Positions 32,558 through 39,958 of a DNA stretch of 64,000 nt are shown here, one piece after another. Position numbers and translations under genes: made by a program. The notes under the pieces were generated by a model. It ran no database searches and had not been told where the DNA came from. It saw only the letters and a program-made list of their open reading frames with translations. The stretch is from NCBI GenBank assembly GCA_045616665.1, contig JAZLHE010000085.1:4298-68297 (forward strand). The letters are read 5' to 3'. Each line of letters opens with the position of its first letter. The first letter of the stretch is position 1. Source of the DNA: RUG11690 sp045616665. GTDB lineage: Bacteria > Bacteroidota > Bacteroidia > Bacteroidales > WCHB1-69.

Positions 32558-34009
32558 ATGTTAGTTTGCCAATCCAAAAACACGTTCATCCGGAATCACG
32601 GAGATTATGCATACATTACCAACCAGTTGACTAATTCAGACCTAGTACTGAATGAAACGGGAGCTGATTTTCTCAAAGAAATCAATAGGATTCCTCAAGA
32701 TACTGAAACAATAGTCAACAGGCTTATGACTATTTATGGAAGTACAGTTAAAAAGGCAGAACTTCAAAACGATTTCGAATGTTTCTGTCTGGAGCTTTCT
32801 AAGCAACATTATTTGGTACTCGGAGATAACGGAGACGAAATCAAGAAGAAGGACTTAGATTTCAATTATGATCTACTAAATTCACAACAATCGTTTTCTA
32901 AATCCATTACTGAAATTGGTGATGCCAGAGAAAATACTTTAGATTTTTGGATTTTGCGTTCAAAAACAGGTGATTACCAACTCAATGACATCCAATTTGA
33001 GTTGACAAGTTCCTGCAATGAACGATGCATTCATTGCTACATCCCAAATGCAAGAAAAAACGTAGGGCACGAGATGAGTTATCAGGACTTTCGTAATGTA
33101 ATTGACCAATTTGTAGAAATGGGAGGAATACACGTCACACTGAGTGGCGGTGAATGCTTTACGCACAAAAACATTTTAGATATTATTAAATATTGTAGAG
33201 AAAAAGACCTCATCATCACCATTCTCAGCAATCTGATTGCGTTGAAAGACGAACAAATCCATTTCCTCAAACAAGCGAATATCGCACATATCCAAACTTC
33301 TCTTTACAGTATGGATGCAGTTTTGCACGATAGAATCACATCGGTAAAGGGTTCCTTTGAAAAAACTAAAAATGCAATTGAGAAATTGGTTGCTGCCAAT
33401 ATTCCTGTTCAAATATCTTGTCCTTTGATGCAGGCCAATAAAAACAGTTACGTTGACGTGCTCAAATACGCCGAGTCTCTTCACACAATAGCGACAACCG
33501 ACTATATCCTTATGGCCGAAGCCAATTGTGATACTGACAACCTTGCCCATCGACTATCAATCAACGACGTGGAAAGTGCAATGCGCTCGGTGTTAGACTA
33601 TAAATTGTCAAAAGACAAATTGTTTTTTAAAAATTTGTCATCCCAAAAAACGAATACAAAAGAAATCATAAAAAACGAGCCGGTTTGTGGCGCAGCAATG
33701 AATAGTCTTTGCGTTTTAGCTTCAGGAGACATCTGCATCTGTCCTGGATGGAACGGAATGATTTGCGGCAATATTCACCAAAATTCGCTCAAAGAGATTT
33801 GGGAAAACGCAGAACAATTCAAGAAAATTCGAAAAATCACATTGGATGACTTTCCCCAATGCGCAAAGTGTGAGGCGCGCGAATATTGCATTTTATGCCT
33901 TGTCCGCAATTACAATGAAAGCGGTGGCGATGTATTCAAGATAAACAAACACTTTTGCGATGTGGCTTTTGTAAACAAAAAAGTAGTGGAAGAATATTTG
34001 AATAAGTAA
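32558..34009 (+). CDS. Radical SAM/SPASM RiPP maturase
   Basis: 483 residues. The first 90 residues resemble a PqqD-like precursor-binding domain (FIRNHGDYAYITNQLTNSDLVLNETGADFL ... -type pattern). The radical-SAM cluster is C153-x3-C157-x2-C160 (SSCNERCIHCYIP), followed by the glycine-rich LSGGE motif. The C-terminal part is a SPASM domain with many cysteines (EPVCGAAMNSLCVLASGD, ICICPGWNGMICGNI, FPQCAKCEAREYCILC, HFC), able to hold two auxiliary [4Fe-4S] clusters. This makes it a peptide-modifying enzyme acting on the 39-residue precursor upstream. Two small genes follow closely on the same strand. Confidence 0.92.
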   Translation: MLVCQSKNTFIRNHGDYAYITNQLTNSDLVLNETGADFLKEINRIPQDTETIVNRLMTIYGSTVKKAELQNDFECFCLELSKQHYLVLGDNGDEIKKKDLDFNYDLLNSQQSFSKSITEIGDARENTLDFWILRSKTGDYQLNDIQFELTSSCNERCIHCYIPNARKNVGHEMSYQDFRNVIDQFVEMGGIHVTLSGGECFTHKNILDIIKYCREKDLIITILSNLIALKDEQIHFLKQANIAHIQTSLYSMDAVLHDRITSVKGSFEKTKNAIEKLVAANIPVQISCPLMQANKNSYVDVLKYAESLHTIATTDYILMAEANCDTDNLAHRLSINDVESAMRSVLDYKLSKDKLFFKNLSSQKTNTKEIIKNEPVCGAAMNSLCVLASGDICICPGWNGMICGNIHQNSLKEIWENAEQFKKIRKITLDDFPQCAKCEAREYCILCLVRNYNESGGDVFKINKHFCDVAFVNKKVVEEYLNK

Positions 34010-34030
34010 TTAATTCAAAGTGAGAATTTA

Positions 34031-34276
34031 ATGGAAGAGCTATCGGAACTTGAGAAAACATTACTAATGGGATTGTACTATCAACGAATTGATGATGATG
34101 GCAAATATTTAAGTGTTAAGGAGATTTGCCCCAATTTGCAATTAGGAATAATAATATTTGCAGCAAGGCAATTGTCAGAAAACCATTTGATAAAATGCAG
34201 TGACAATTCTTGTTTATTTGCAAATATAACCAATGATGGTGTTGATTATGTTGAAAGTCATTTGATTGAAGATTAA
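34031..34276 (+). CDS. Small hypothetical protein of the RiPP operon
   Basis: 81 residues, 21 bp after the maturase and in the same operon. Largely helical (MEELSELEKTLLMGLYYQ) with a later strand pair; the pattern SVKEICPNLQLGIIIFAARQLSENHLIKC is compatible with a winged helix. No signal or membrane segment. It could be a regulator or an accessory protein of peptide maturation; no family recognised. Confidence 0.6.
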   Translation: MEELSELEKTLLMGLYYQRIDDDGKYLSVKEICPNLQLGIIIFAARQLSENHLIKCSDNSCLFANITNDGVDYVESHLIED

Positions 34277-34350
34277 TCAGAATGCCAATAATATATCTGA
34301 TAAATCTGATTAGTGAAAAAGGAGTTAAGAATCATTTAAAAGTTAATAAT

Positions 34351-34599
34351 ATGCAAAAAATGTTGTACACGAAAGATGTTGTAAAAGGTATTGCTAAATG
34401 TGCCAATGGAAATTTAGGTGTCGTCATACAAATGACCCCATCTTTAAGTGATTTAATTGACTTGAAATTTGATGGAATCAATGGTATTCAATATAAGGTC
34501 ATTCCTTTTGAAATGGCGTTAACGTTGTCTTCCAAGGGAGATGTTTTTATTGATAGTAACGGGAATGATTGGGAAATAATAAATTGTGACTGTGATTGA
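34351..34599 (+). CDS. Small hypothetical protein of the RiPP operon
   Basis: 82 residues from the ATG at 34351 (MQKMLYTKDVVKGIAKCANGNLGVVIQM). An in-frame ATG at 34282 would add 23 residues but the added part looks like spacer. The second half is beta-rich (IQYKVIPFEMALTLSSKGDVFIDSNGNDWEIINCDCD), ending in two closely spaced cysteines. No family recognised. It may be an immunity or accessory protein by position; that is a guess. Confidence 0.5.
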   Translation: MQKMLYTKDVVKGIAKCANGNLGVVIQMTPSLSDLIDLKFDGINGIQYKVIPFEMALTLSSKGDVFIDSNGNDWEIINCDCD

Positions 34600-34674
34600 T
34601 TGTTCAGAAAATATAAAGGTGATTGATTATAGAATTATCAATTATTCATTTGAAATAATAAAAAAATATGTAAG

Positions 34675-34735
34675 GAGGATGTTGAAAATCCAGAAAAGAG
34701 TAGACAGAAATTTTTCAAACGTATTAAATTCATGA
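34675..34735 (+). repeat. Second copy of the RiPP leader segment
   Basis: 34675-34712 repeats 32307-32344 with roughly 80% identity by eye (core GAGGATGyTGAAAATC, then GAAAAGAGTAG). Here it opens an 18-codon frame (34679-34735, MLKIQKRVDRNFSNVLNS) with AGGAGG directly in front. No cysteine core follows within that frame. It may mark a lost second precursor. Confidence 0.5.
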
Positions 34736-34743
34736 CGAATTGT

Positions 34744-34809
34744 ATGGAATTATTCAAGGAAATTGAGAACGCAATAAAATCTTGCCCACTAATTTCCAAC
34801 CCAAAATGA
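34744..34809 (+). CDS. Possible small peptide coupled to the next gene
   Basis: 21 codons, MELFKEIENAIKSCPLISNPK, with the stop overlapping the ATG of the following gene (ATGA). This may be a coupled small peptide, or the true 5' end of the following protein separated by a frameshift. Confidence 0.35.
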   Translation: MELFKEIENAIKSCPLISNPK

Positions 34810-35042
34810 TAGGAGAAGGCCCTGTATATAATAATACTGAAATACAGAGTATTATTGACAAGATTGATGATTGTATTAAGAACGCGGAGCTTACAAATCA
34901 TCAACAATGTGTATTAAAGTTAAAAGAATTAAAAGGACAACTTGAAGTATTCGACAGACCTTTAACGCCTATGGAACAGCGTCCGATAATTCTTAATAAG
35001 ATGGAAGAAGTCATAGAGTGGATAAAACAGAATTGCTTTTAA
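34806..35042 (+). CDS. Hypothetical protein
   Basis: 78 residues from the ATG at 34806 (MIGEGPVYNNTEIQSIIDKIDDCI). Helical, with no signal peptide: QSIIDKIDDCIKNAELTNHQQCVLKLKELKGQLEVF and then KMEEVIEWIKQNCF. It overlaps the 21-codon frame before it by four bases. No family recognised. The next gene starts 20 bp downstream on the same strand. Confidence 0.5.
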   Translation: MIGEGPVYNNTEIQSIIDKIDDCIKNAELTNHQQCVLKLKELKGQLEVFDRPLTPMEQRPIILNKMEEVIEWIKQNCF

Positions 35043-35062
35043 TAGAATATTAATATTTAATT

Positions 35063-35449
35063 ATGTCCCCATCTCTTTACGAAATCATCTCTCAGGGTGG
35101 CTCCCTGATGAGCATCATTGCTGCCAAGGCGCAGCAGGAAAAAGAAAATCCGGAAAATGTGAAACGCTATGCCGGCGAACTCAAAAAGACTGTCAGTACA
35201 TTGCGGAAAGTGAACACCGAAGAGTTTTCGGTTGAAGGAAAGCAGCGTTTAAAGGGCATTTTGTCCGAAATTGACGACGTGGCTTCGCAACTCGCCGATG
35301 AATGCGATGATTCTAAAACCGTAATGCACCTCACTGGTGGCGAACTGAAATTCTTGCTCTCTCAATTTGGCGATTTGCTCAAGAGCGAACGTCCGGAAAT
35401 CCGTGGCAAGAGTTTCTGGGAAAGCATTAAAGAACGATTCAAGAAATAA
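35063..35449 (+). CDS. Hypothetical protein
   Basis: 128 residues, predicted helical and highly charged (IIAAKAQQEKENPENVKRYAGELKKTVSTL, RPEIRGKSFWESIKERFKK). No signal or membrane segment. It lies 5 bp before the small PH-like gene, so the two form an operon. GC content is higher than in the RiPP genes just upstream. Not recognised. Confidence 0.65.
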   Translation: MSPSLYEIISQGGSLMSIIAAKAQQEKENPENVKRYAGELKKTVSTLRKVNTEEFSVEGKQRLKGILSEIDDVASQLADECDDSKTVMHLTGGELKFLLSQFGDLLKSERPEIRGKSFWESIKERFKK

Positions 35450-35454
35450 CCGCT

Positions 35455-35754
35455 ATGTACCGCACCTTTACCGCCTCGCGCATTTCCGAGTCGAATGTGC
35501 TTTTCCCGCCCACCATCGTTTTCAACGATGAGGGCATCACGATAAAAAGTCCTGCACTGTTGCACCGTAACACGGAATTTATTCCGTATGGGGCAGTTTC
35601 AAGCGTACACATCCATACGCCCCTTGCCGGCTTCTCCACCATCACCTTCTACGCCTATGGCCGCGAAATTCCCGTCCACGGCTTCCTGCAACGTGAGGTG
35701 CTGGAGATGAAACGGCTGGTGGAGGAAAGAGGGAAACTGCCGTCTGATGTTTAA
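35455..35754 (+). CDS. Small PH-domain-like hypothetical protein
   Basis: 99 residues, mostly beta: LFPPTIVFNDEGITIKSPALL, FIPYGAVSSVHIHTP, GFSTITFYAYGREIPVHGF and a last helix LQREVLEMKRLVEER. The order of strands and the final helix recall bacterial PH-like domains. Its 3' end is duplicated three times further downstream (37147-37271, 38198-38306, 39790-39838), each copy lying at the border of an inserted cassette. Function unknown. Confidence 0.7.
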   Translation: MYRTFTASRISESNVLFPPTIVFNDEGITIKSPALLHRNTEFIPYGAVSSVHIHTPLAGFSTITFYAYGREIPVHGFLQREVLEMKRLVEERGKLPSDV

Positions 35755-35760
35755 AATGAG

Positions 35761-35809
35761 CATTTTAAGGTATTATAATATTTTTATTTTTGCATTTTAA
35801 GGTATTATA
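35761..35809 (+). repeat. Two 32-bp-spaced repeats upstream of ATPase 5
   Basis: CATTTTAAGGTATTATA occurs at 35761-35777 and 35793-35809. It ends 13 bp before the ATPase -7 box (TAATTTTG, 35823-35830) and begins right after the stop of the PH-like gene. Confidence 0.85.
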
Positions 35810-35852
35810 TTATAAAAAAGTGTAATTTTGCATCGGTATTAAGCAATAAGCA

Positions 35853-37145
35853 ATGGAAGAACAAACAATTTTGAAAGTGCTGAGGGAGCAGCAATTAGAG
35901 GTAGAACAATATCGCAGCGAAGCGTGGTGCTCGCGTCGCGAAGAGTCTTTGTTTTTGTTGGATAGCAATCTTGCACAGGTCGTGACTGGAGTGCGTCGCA
36001 GCGGAAAGTCCACGCTTTGCCATAAGGTTTTGCTGCAAAACCACATTGTCTATGCTTATGCCAATATGGACGACGACCGCTTGTACGGCTTCAGGACGGA
36101 AGATTTTGACACGCTTCTGGGCTGTATCTATCAGTTGTACGGTTCAACGGTAGATTATCTTTTCTTTGATGAAATTCAAAATATCGATGGCTGGTATTTG
36201 TTTGCCAACCGCTTGCTACGCCAAGGGAAACATCTGATTATCACAGGAAGCAACGCCAAACTTTTGAGCGGGGAATTGGCTACTCATTTAACGGGGCGCT
36301 ATAACGAAATCAAGTTGTACCCATTTTCGTTTGCCGAATATTGCGAATATTACCGTGTGGACACATTCGACATCACGTCTCAAGCAGAGGCCGACAGGAA
36401 AGTGGCTTTCACTAACTATTTGAATGAAGGTGGTTTTCCCGAAATTTCAAATCTTCCCAATTCGAATATTCGTAAAATGTACGTCGAAAGTTTGATTGAA
36501 ACCATCATACTAAAAGACATTTCCAAACGCTTCAATATCCGCAACACGGAGGCCATCCGGCGAATAGCCAATCACCTGATTAACAATACCTGCCAAACTA
36601 TTAGTTATGAAACTTTGGCCGAAATAGCCGGATTGAAAAGTTTGAAAACAGCACAGCTGTACGTGTCCTACCTTTCGCAAGCATTTCTTATTCATCGGAT
36701 ACAAAAATTCTCATTCAAAAGCGCGGAAAGGATACGCGGAGAAAAGTGTTACGTGACGGATACCGGATTTATTGCCAATCGTGAAAACAATCTTTTAGGA
36801 AATAATTTCGGTTGGCTGTTAGAAAATGTGGTGTTCGTAGAACTTCTGCGCCGCTATCGTTCTGAAACGGAAGATATTTATTATTACAAGCCGACGTCCC
36901 GCAGCAAAGAAGTCGATTTTGTCGTTTGCCGTCAAAACATTGTGACAAAACTCATCCAAGTGGCCTATAGAATTGACGACAAGAAGACATACAAACGTGA
37001 GATGGAATCACTTGTAAATGCAGCAAAAGCGCTTAACTGTAGCGATTTAACTTTACTGTCATTTTCAAAAAATGAAAATGTATCTGTCGAAGGTTTTGAC
37101 GTGCGCATACGTGCTGTTACGGAATGGCTCTTGAAACAGCGTTAA
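35853..37145 (+). CDS. AAA ATPase, DUF4143 family (cassette 5)
   Basis: 430 residues. P-loop G46-VRRSGK-S53-T; Walker B YLFFDEIQNID; sensor LIITGSNAKLL; then SFAEYCEYY and LNEGGFPEI typical of the AAA_14/DUF4143 group. In the C-terminal domain the nuclease-like site is altered: KEVDFVV is present but the expected E-x-K reads LIQVAYR. The stop is followed after one base by a copy of the PH-like gene's 3' end. The promoter box is at 35823-35830 behind a repeat pair. Confidence 0.9.
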   Translation: MEEQTILKVLREQQLEVEQYRSEAWCSRREESLFLLDSNLAQVVTGVRRSGKSTLCHKVLLQNHIVYAYANMDDDRLYGFRTEDFDTLLGCIYQLYGSTVDYLFFDEIQNIDGWYLFANRLLRQGKHLIITGSNAKLLSGELATHLTGRYNEIKLYPFSFAEYCEYYRVDTFDITSQAEADRKVAFTNYLNEGGFPEISNLPNSNIRKMYVESLIETIILKDISKRFNIRNTEAIRRIANHLINNTCQTISYETLAEIAGLKSLKTAQLYVSYLSQAFLIHRIQKFSFKSAERIRGEKCYVTDTGFIANRENNLLGNNFGWLLENVVFVELLRRYRSETEDIYYYKPTSRSKEVDFVVCRQNIVTKLIQVAYRIDDKKTYKREMESLVNAAKALNCSDLTLLSFSKNENVSVEGFDVRIRAVTEWLLKQR

Positions 37146-37146
37146 G

Positions 37147-37271
37147 ACATTCATACGCCCATCGCCGGTTTCTCTACCATCACCTTCTACGCCTATGGCC
37201 GCGAAATTCCCATCCACGGCTTCCTGCAACGTGAGGTGCGCGAGATGAAACGGATAGTGGAGGAAAACTGA
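37147..37271 (+). pseudogene. Duplicated 3' end of the PH-like gene, copy 1
   Basis: Reads HIHTPIAGFSTITFYAYGREIPIHGFLQREVREMKRIVEEN and a stop at 37269-37271. About 120 bp nearly identical to 35611-35730. It begins immediately after the stop of ATPase 5. It has no start codon. Confidence 0.9.
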
Positions 37272-37376
37272 AACGGATCGTTGTGAAAATGGTGTGGAAA
37301 GGCAGATGTTGGAATCATTCTGGTCGGGAATGAATGGTTTGCACGTCGTCGTTATCGTCATTGTTATCGTCATTGT

Positions 37377-37424
37377 TGTAGAGACGCAAAATTTTGCGTC
37401 TCTACAAAATTTTGCGTCTCTACA
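37377..37424. repeat. TGTAGAGACGCAAAA palindrome (REP-like), left of RAYT
   Basis: 37377-37406 is a perfect 30-bp palindrome with half TGTAGAGACGCAAAA; 37410-37424 is an extra right half, followed by GGATATCGCGTTTCTAC, a degenerate tail shared with the copy at 38131. Confidence 0.9.
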
Positions 37425-37458
37425 GGATATCGCGTTTCTACCGGACATTCGTTGTATG

Positions 37459-38025
37459 TTATCGCAGATCATCCTCATCCCATTTCGCAATGTTTTGTTC
37501 AATGTATAAGACAATGCGGTTTAATTCGTCATTATTTCTGATGATTCGATCGTAGAAACGGGGTTGCCAGACGAAAGGTATATCGTTTTGTCGGGCAAAT
37601 TTGGTCACGCCTATTTTAAATCCACGGATAACCGATGCCAAATTTTTGGATTGCGGACCGAATCTGTTTGCGTTTGTTTGTTGTTGTAGAGACGCAAAAT
37701 TTTGCGTCTCTATAGGATTATGCATATCCACGTAATTTTGCGTCTCCAAGGGTTGTTCAATCATAATAATTCCATGAATGTGGTTGGGCATAACAACCCA
37801 TATTGGAATTTCAACATGCGGAAAATGTTGCGGTATTTCTTGCCAGCATTTTTTAGCTATTAGTCCAATAATTGATAATTGCATTTCTCCATTTATGATT
37901 TCACCAAAATAATGTTCTCTGTTTTTTGTGCAGATGGTTACAAAATAAATTCCGCTATTATAACCGTGCCAAGACGCTCGTGCCGAAGGTATGCGATATT
38001 TGTTTAGAAAAATTTCTTCAGACAT
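37459..38025 (-). CDS. REP-associated tyrosine transposase (RAYT, Y1 HUH type)
   Basis: 188 residues from the ATG at 38025 (MSEEIFLNKYRIPSARASWHGYNSGIYFVTICTK). The HUH motif is in VMPNHIHGII (H82, H84) and the nucleophile is the Tyr in WQPRFYDRIIRN (about Y158). Such single-strand transposases of the IS200/IS605 relatives act on REP palindromes in their neighbourhood. Here palindromes lie on both sides and one lies inside the gene (37685-37714), encoding residues about 104-114 (IETQNFASLQ). The reading frame is kept through that insertion, so the enzyme may still be active. It sits between two copies of the PH-like gene 3' end. Confidence 0.92.
   Translation of the reverse strand: MSEEIFLNKYRIPSARASWHGYNSGIYFVTICTKNREHYFGEIINGEMQLSIIGLIAKKCWQEIPQHFPHVEIPIWVVMPNHIHGIIMIEQPLETQNYVDMHNPIETQNFASLQQQTNANRFGPQSKNLASVIRGFKIGVTKFARQNDIPFVWQPRFYDRIIRNNDELNRIVLYIEQNIAKWDEDDLR
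37685..37714. repeat. TGTAGAGACG palindrome inside the RAYT gene
   Basis: 30-bp copy of the palindrome with one arm change, inside the RAYT frame, followed by a half copy (GTAATTTTGCGTCTCC, about 37731-37747) also within the frame. It encodes part of a variable linker between the HUH motif and the catalytic Tyr. Confidence 0.9.
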
Positions 38026-38130
38026 TTTGTATTTTAAATTCAATATTTTATTAACGTTAAATTAATGTAAATATTGTTGAATTTATTATGCCGAAATTTG
38101 CACGTCATTGCACATTGTCATCGTCATTGT

Positions 38131-38160
38131 TGTAGAGACGCAAAATCTTGCGTCTCTACA
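38131..38160. repeat. TGTAGAGACG palindrome, right of RAYT
   Basis: 30-bp copy with a single mismatch at the centre (AAAATCTTG), followed by GGATATCGCGT as on the left side, and preceded by a TCATTGT-rich stretch also found left of the gene. Confidence 0.9.
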
Positions 38161-38197
38161 GGATATCGCGTCACATTATCGAAAAATCAATCTGCAT

Positions 38198-38306
38198 TTC
38201 CACCATCACCTTCTACGCCTATGGCCGCGAAATTCCCGTCCACGGCTTCCTGCAGCGCGAGGTGCGGGAGATGAAGCGGATAGTGGAGGAAAGAAGGTGG
38301 GTGTAA
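38198..38306 (+). pseudogene. Duplicated 3' end of the PH-like gene, copy 2
   Basis: Reads STITFYAYGREIPVHGFLQREVREMKRIVEERRWV and a stop at 38304-38306. It is nearly identical to the intact gene and to copy 1. It follows the RAYT/REP region. Confidence 0.9.
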
Positions 38307-38311
38307 TTTTG

Positions 38312-38396
38312 ATTCGCTCATCAATTTGGCTACTTCTAAATATTATTCGTTCATAAAATTGGCATATATTGCATAATATTCCCTCATTTTTTTGGA
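38312..38396 (+). repeat. Three 33-bp-spaced repeats upstream of ATPase 6
   Basis: Degenerate core ATTCGyTCAT-nnnn-TTGG at 38312, 38345 and 38378, exactly 33 bp apart. The array begins just after the PH-like gene copy and ends 30 bp before the -7 box TATCTTTG (38426-38433). Confidence 0.75.
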
Positions 38397-38457
38397 TAAT
38401 TCATTTTTCGTTTTCAGGAAATGCGTATCTTTGCATTCTAAAAACAGCATTTTTAAA

Positions 38458-39774
38458 ATGAGGAGAAAGTTATATAACAGTTTGATTGAATGGAAAAACA
38501 ATTCCCATAGAAAGCCTTTGATCTTGGAGGGTGCGCGACAAGTAGGAAAAACTTGGCTGCTGAAGGAGTTTGGCAAAAACGAATACGAAAATTTAGTGTA
38601 CGTGAATTGTCACGATAATCCCGAAGTTCAGCAGCTCTTTATGCAGGATTTAAATGTGATTCGAATAATGCAGGCATTTGAAGCCTATAGTGGACAGCGT
38701 ATTGTAGCAGGAAAAACACTAATTTTCATTGACGAAATCCAAGAAGCGCCGCACGCATTGGAAAGTTTGAAATATTTCTGCGAGAATGCGCCCGAACAAC
38801 ACGTTGCAGTGGCTGGTTCCTTGTTGGGCGTAATGAATCGGCCAAAGGAATCATATCCTGTGGGAAAGGTTAACACCTTGCGTTTGTTACCGATGAGCTA
38901 TGAAGAATTCCTGTGGGCACAAGGCGCTGACTATCTGGCGGATGAAATGTGTCGCCTGAACTGGCAGTTGATGAAAGATGCGGACGTTAAGTTGCAGGAG
39001 CACCTTCGGCAATACTACTATGTGGGTGGTATGCCCGAAGCGGTGTTGCACTATACCACGCAAGGAGATGTGAACGGAGTTCGACGCATCCAGCAAGAGA
39101 TTATTGCGAATTACAATCACGATTTTGCAAAGCACGCGGGCAAAGAAACACAACGGATTCGTATGGTTTGGGACAGCATTCCAAGCCAATTGGCAAAGAA
39201 GAATAAGAAATTCATTTATGGAGCGGTCAAAAAAGGTGGTCGGGCGCGCGAATTGGAGAACGCCATACAATGGCTCGTGGATGCCGGATTGGTCTATAAG
39301 GTATATCGCGCTGCAAGTCCCAAAGTCCCGTTGAAGTTTTATCGCGACATCAATGCCTTTAAACTATATCTGCTTGATGTCGGCCTTCTTGGCGCGCTAT
39401 CAGAAGCCCCGGCCATGCAGATGCTTGTAACCAACGACGTTTTCAAGGAATTCAAAGGCTCATTTTCAGAAAATTTTGTATTGCAGCAGTTGACGAATGT
39501 CCCATCGTTGCCAGTGTATTACTATAGCAAGGATAATTCAAGATTGGAAATCGATTTTTTGGTTCAACTCAATGATCAAGTTGTCCCGATTGAGGTCAAG
39601 GCGGAAGAAAACGTGAAGGGGAAATCGTTGGCGCAGTTTGTAAAAAACGAGTTTGGCAAAGAACACCTTCAAGGATTGCGTATTTCTATGAAACCCTATA
39701 TTGACCAAGGTTGGATGGAAAACATACCCTTATATGCCGTCGGCTTTTACATTCAGCAAACTATGTCGGAGTAA
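38458..39774 (+). CDS. AAA ATPase, DUF4143 family (cassette 6)
   Basis: 438 residues from the ATG at 38458, placed after the -7 box. P-loop G25-ARQVGK-T32; Walker B IFIDEIQEAP; sensor VAGSLLGVM; then LRLLPMSYEEFLWAQG and YYVGGMPEAV, classic for DUF4143 proteins. The C-terminal nuclease-like domain is intact in pattern: RLEIDFLVQLNDQVVPIEVKA. This is the commonest subtype of the family. Its 3' end is followed 15 bp later by a short copy of the PH-like gene's end. Confidence 0.92.
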   Translation: MRRKLYNSLIEWKNNSHRKPLILEGARQVGKTWLLKEFGKNEYENLVYVNCHDNPEVQQLFMQDLNVIRIMQAFEAYSGQRIVAGKTLIFIDEIQEAPHALESLKYFCENAPEQHVAVAGSLLGVMNRPKESYPVGKVNTLRLLPMSYEEFLWAQGADYLADEMCRLNWQLMKDADVKLQEHLRQYYYVGGMPEAVLHYTTQGDVNGVRRIQQEIIANYNHDFAKHAGKETQRIRMVWDSIPSQLAKKNKKFIYGAVKKGGRARELENAIQWLVDAGLVYKVYRAASPKVPLKFYRDINAFKLYLLDVGLLGALSEAPAMQMLVTNDVFKEFKGSFSENFVLQQLTNVPSLPVYYYSKDNSRLEIDFLVQLNDQVVPIEVKAEENVKGKSLAQFVKNEFGKEHLQGLRISMKPYIDQGWMENIPLYAVGFYIQQTMSE

Positions 39775-39789
39775 GGGAATCTTCTGCCG

Positions 39790-39838
39790 TTCCATCCCTG
39801 TTCACGGCTTCCTGCAACACGAGGTGCGGGAGATGAGG
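39790..39838 (+). pseudogene. Duplicated 3' end of the PH-like gene, copy 3
   Basis: About 49 bp (core TTCACGGCTTCCTGCAAC then GAGGTGCGGGAGATGA) match the last part of the PH-like gene. It is the shortest and most worn copy and marks the right border of the cassette array. Confidence 0.85.
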
Positions 39839-39958
39839 TGCTTTGCCTGCCCCCAAATGATATAAATTTGGCTGTATTTATATGTACATATTTTTCGTAT
39901 CTTTGCACTTTTGTAATTACATTGAAGAATAAGTTGGAATTTGAGATATAATTGCTTG

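Noticed and set aside
34282..34350. Longer start for the last small RiPP-operon gene
   Set aside because: The extra 23 codons look like spacer, and the ATG at 34351 has better surroundings; the longer form cannot be fully excluded.
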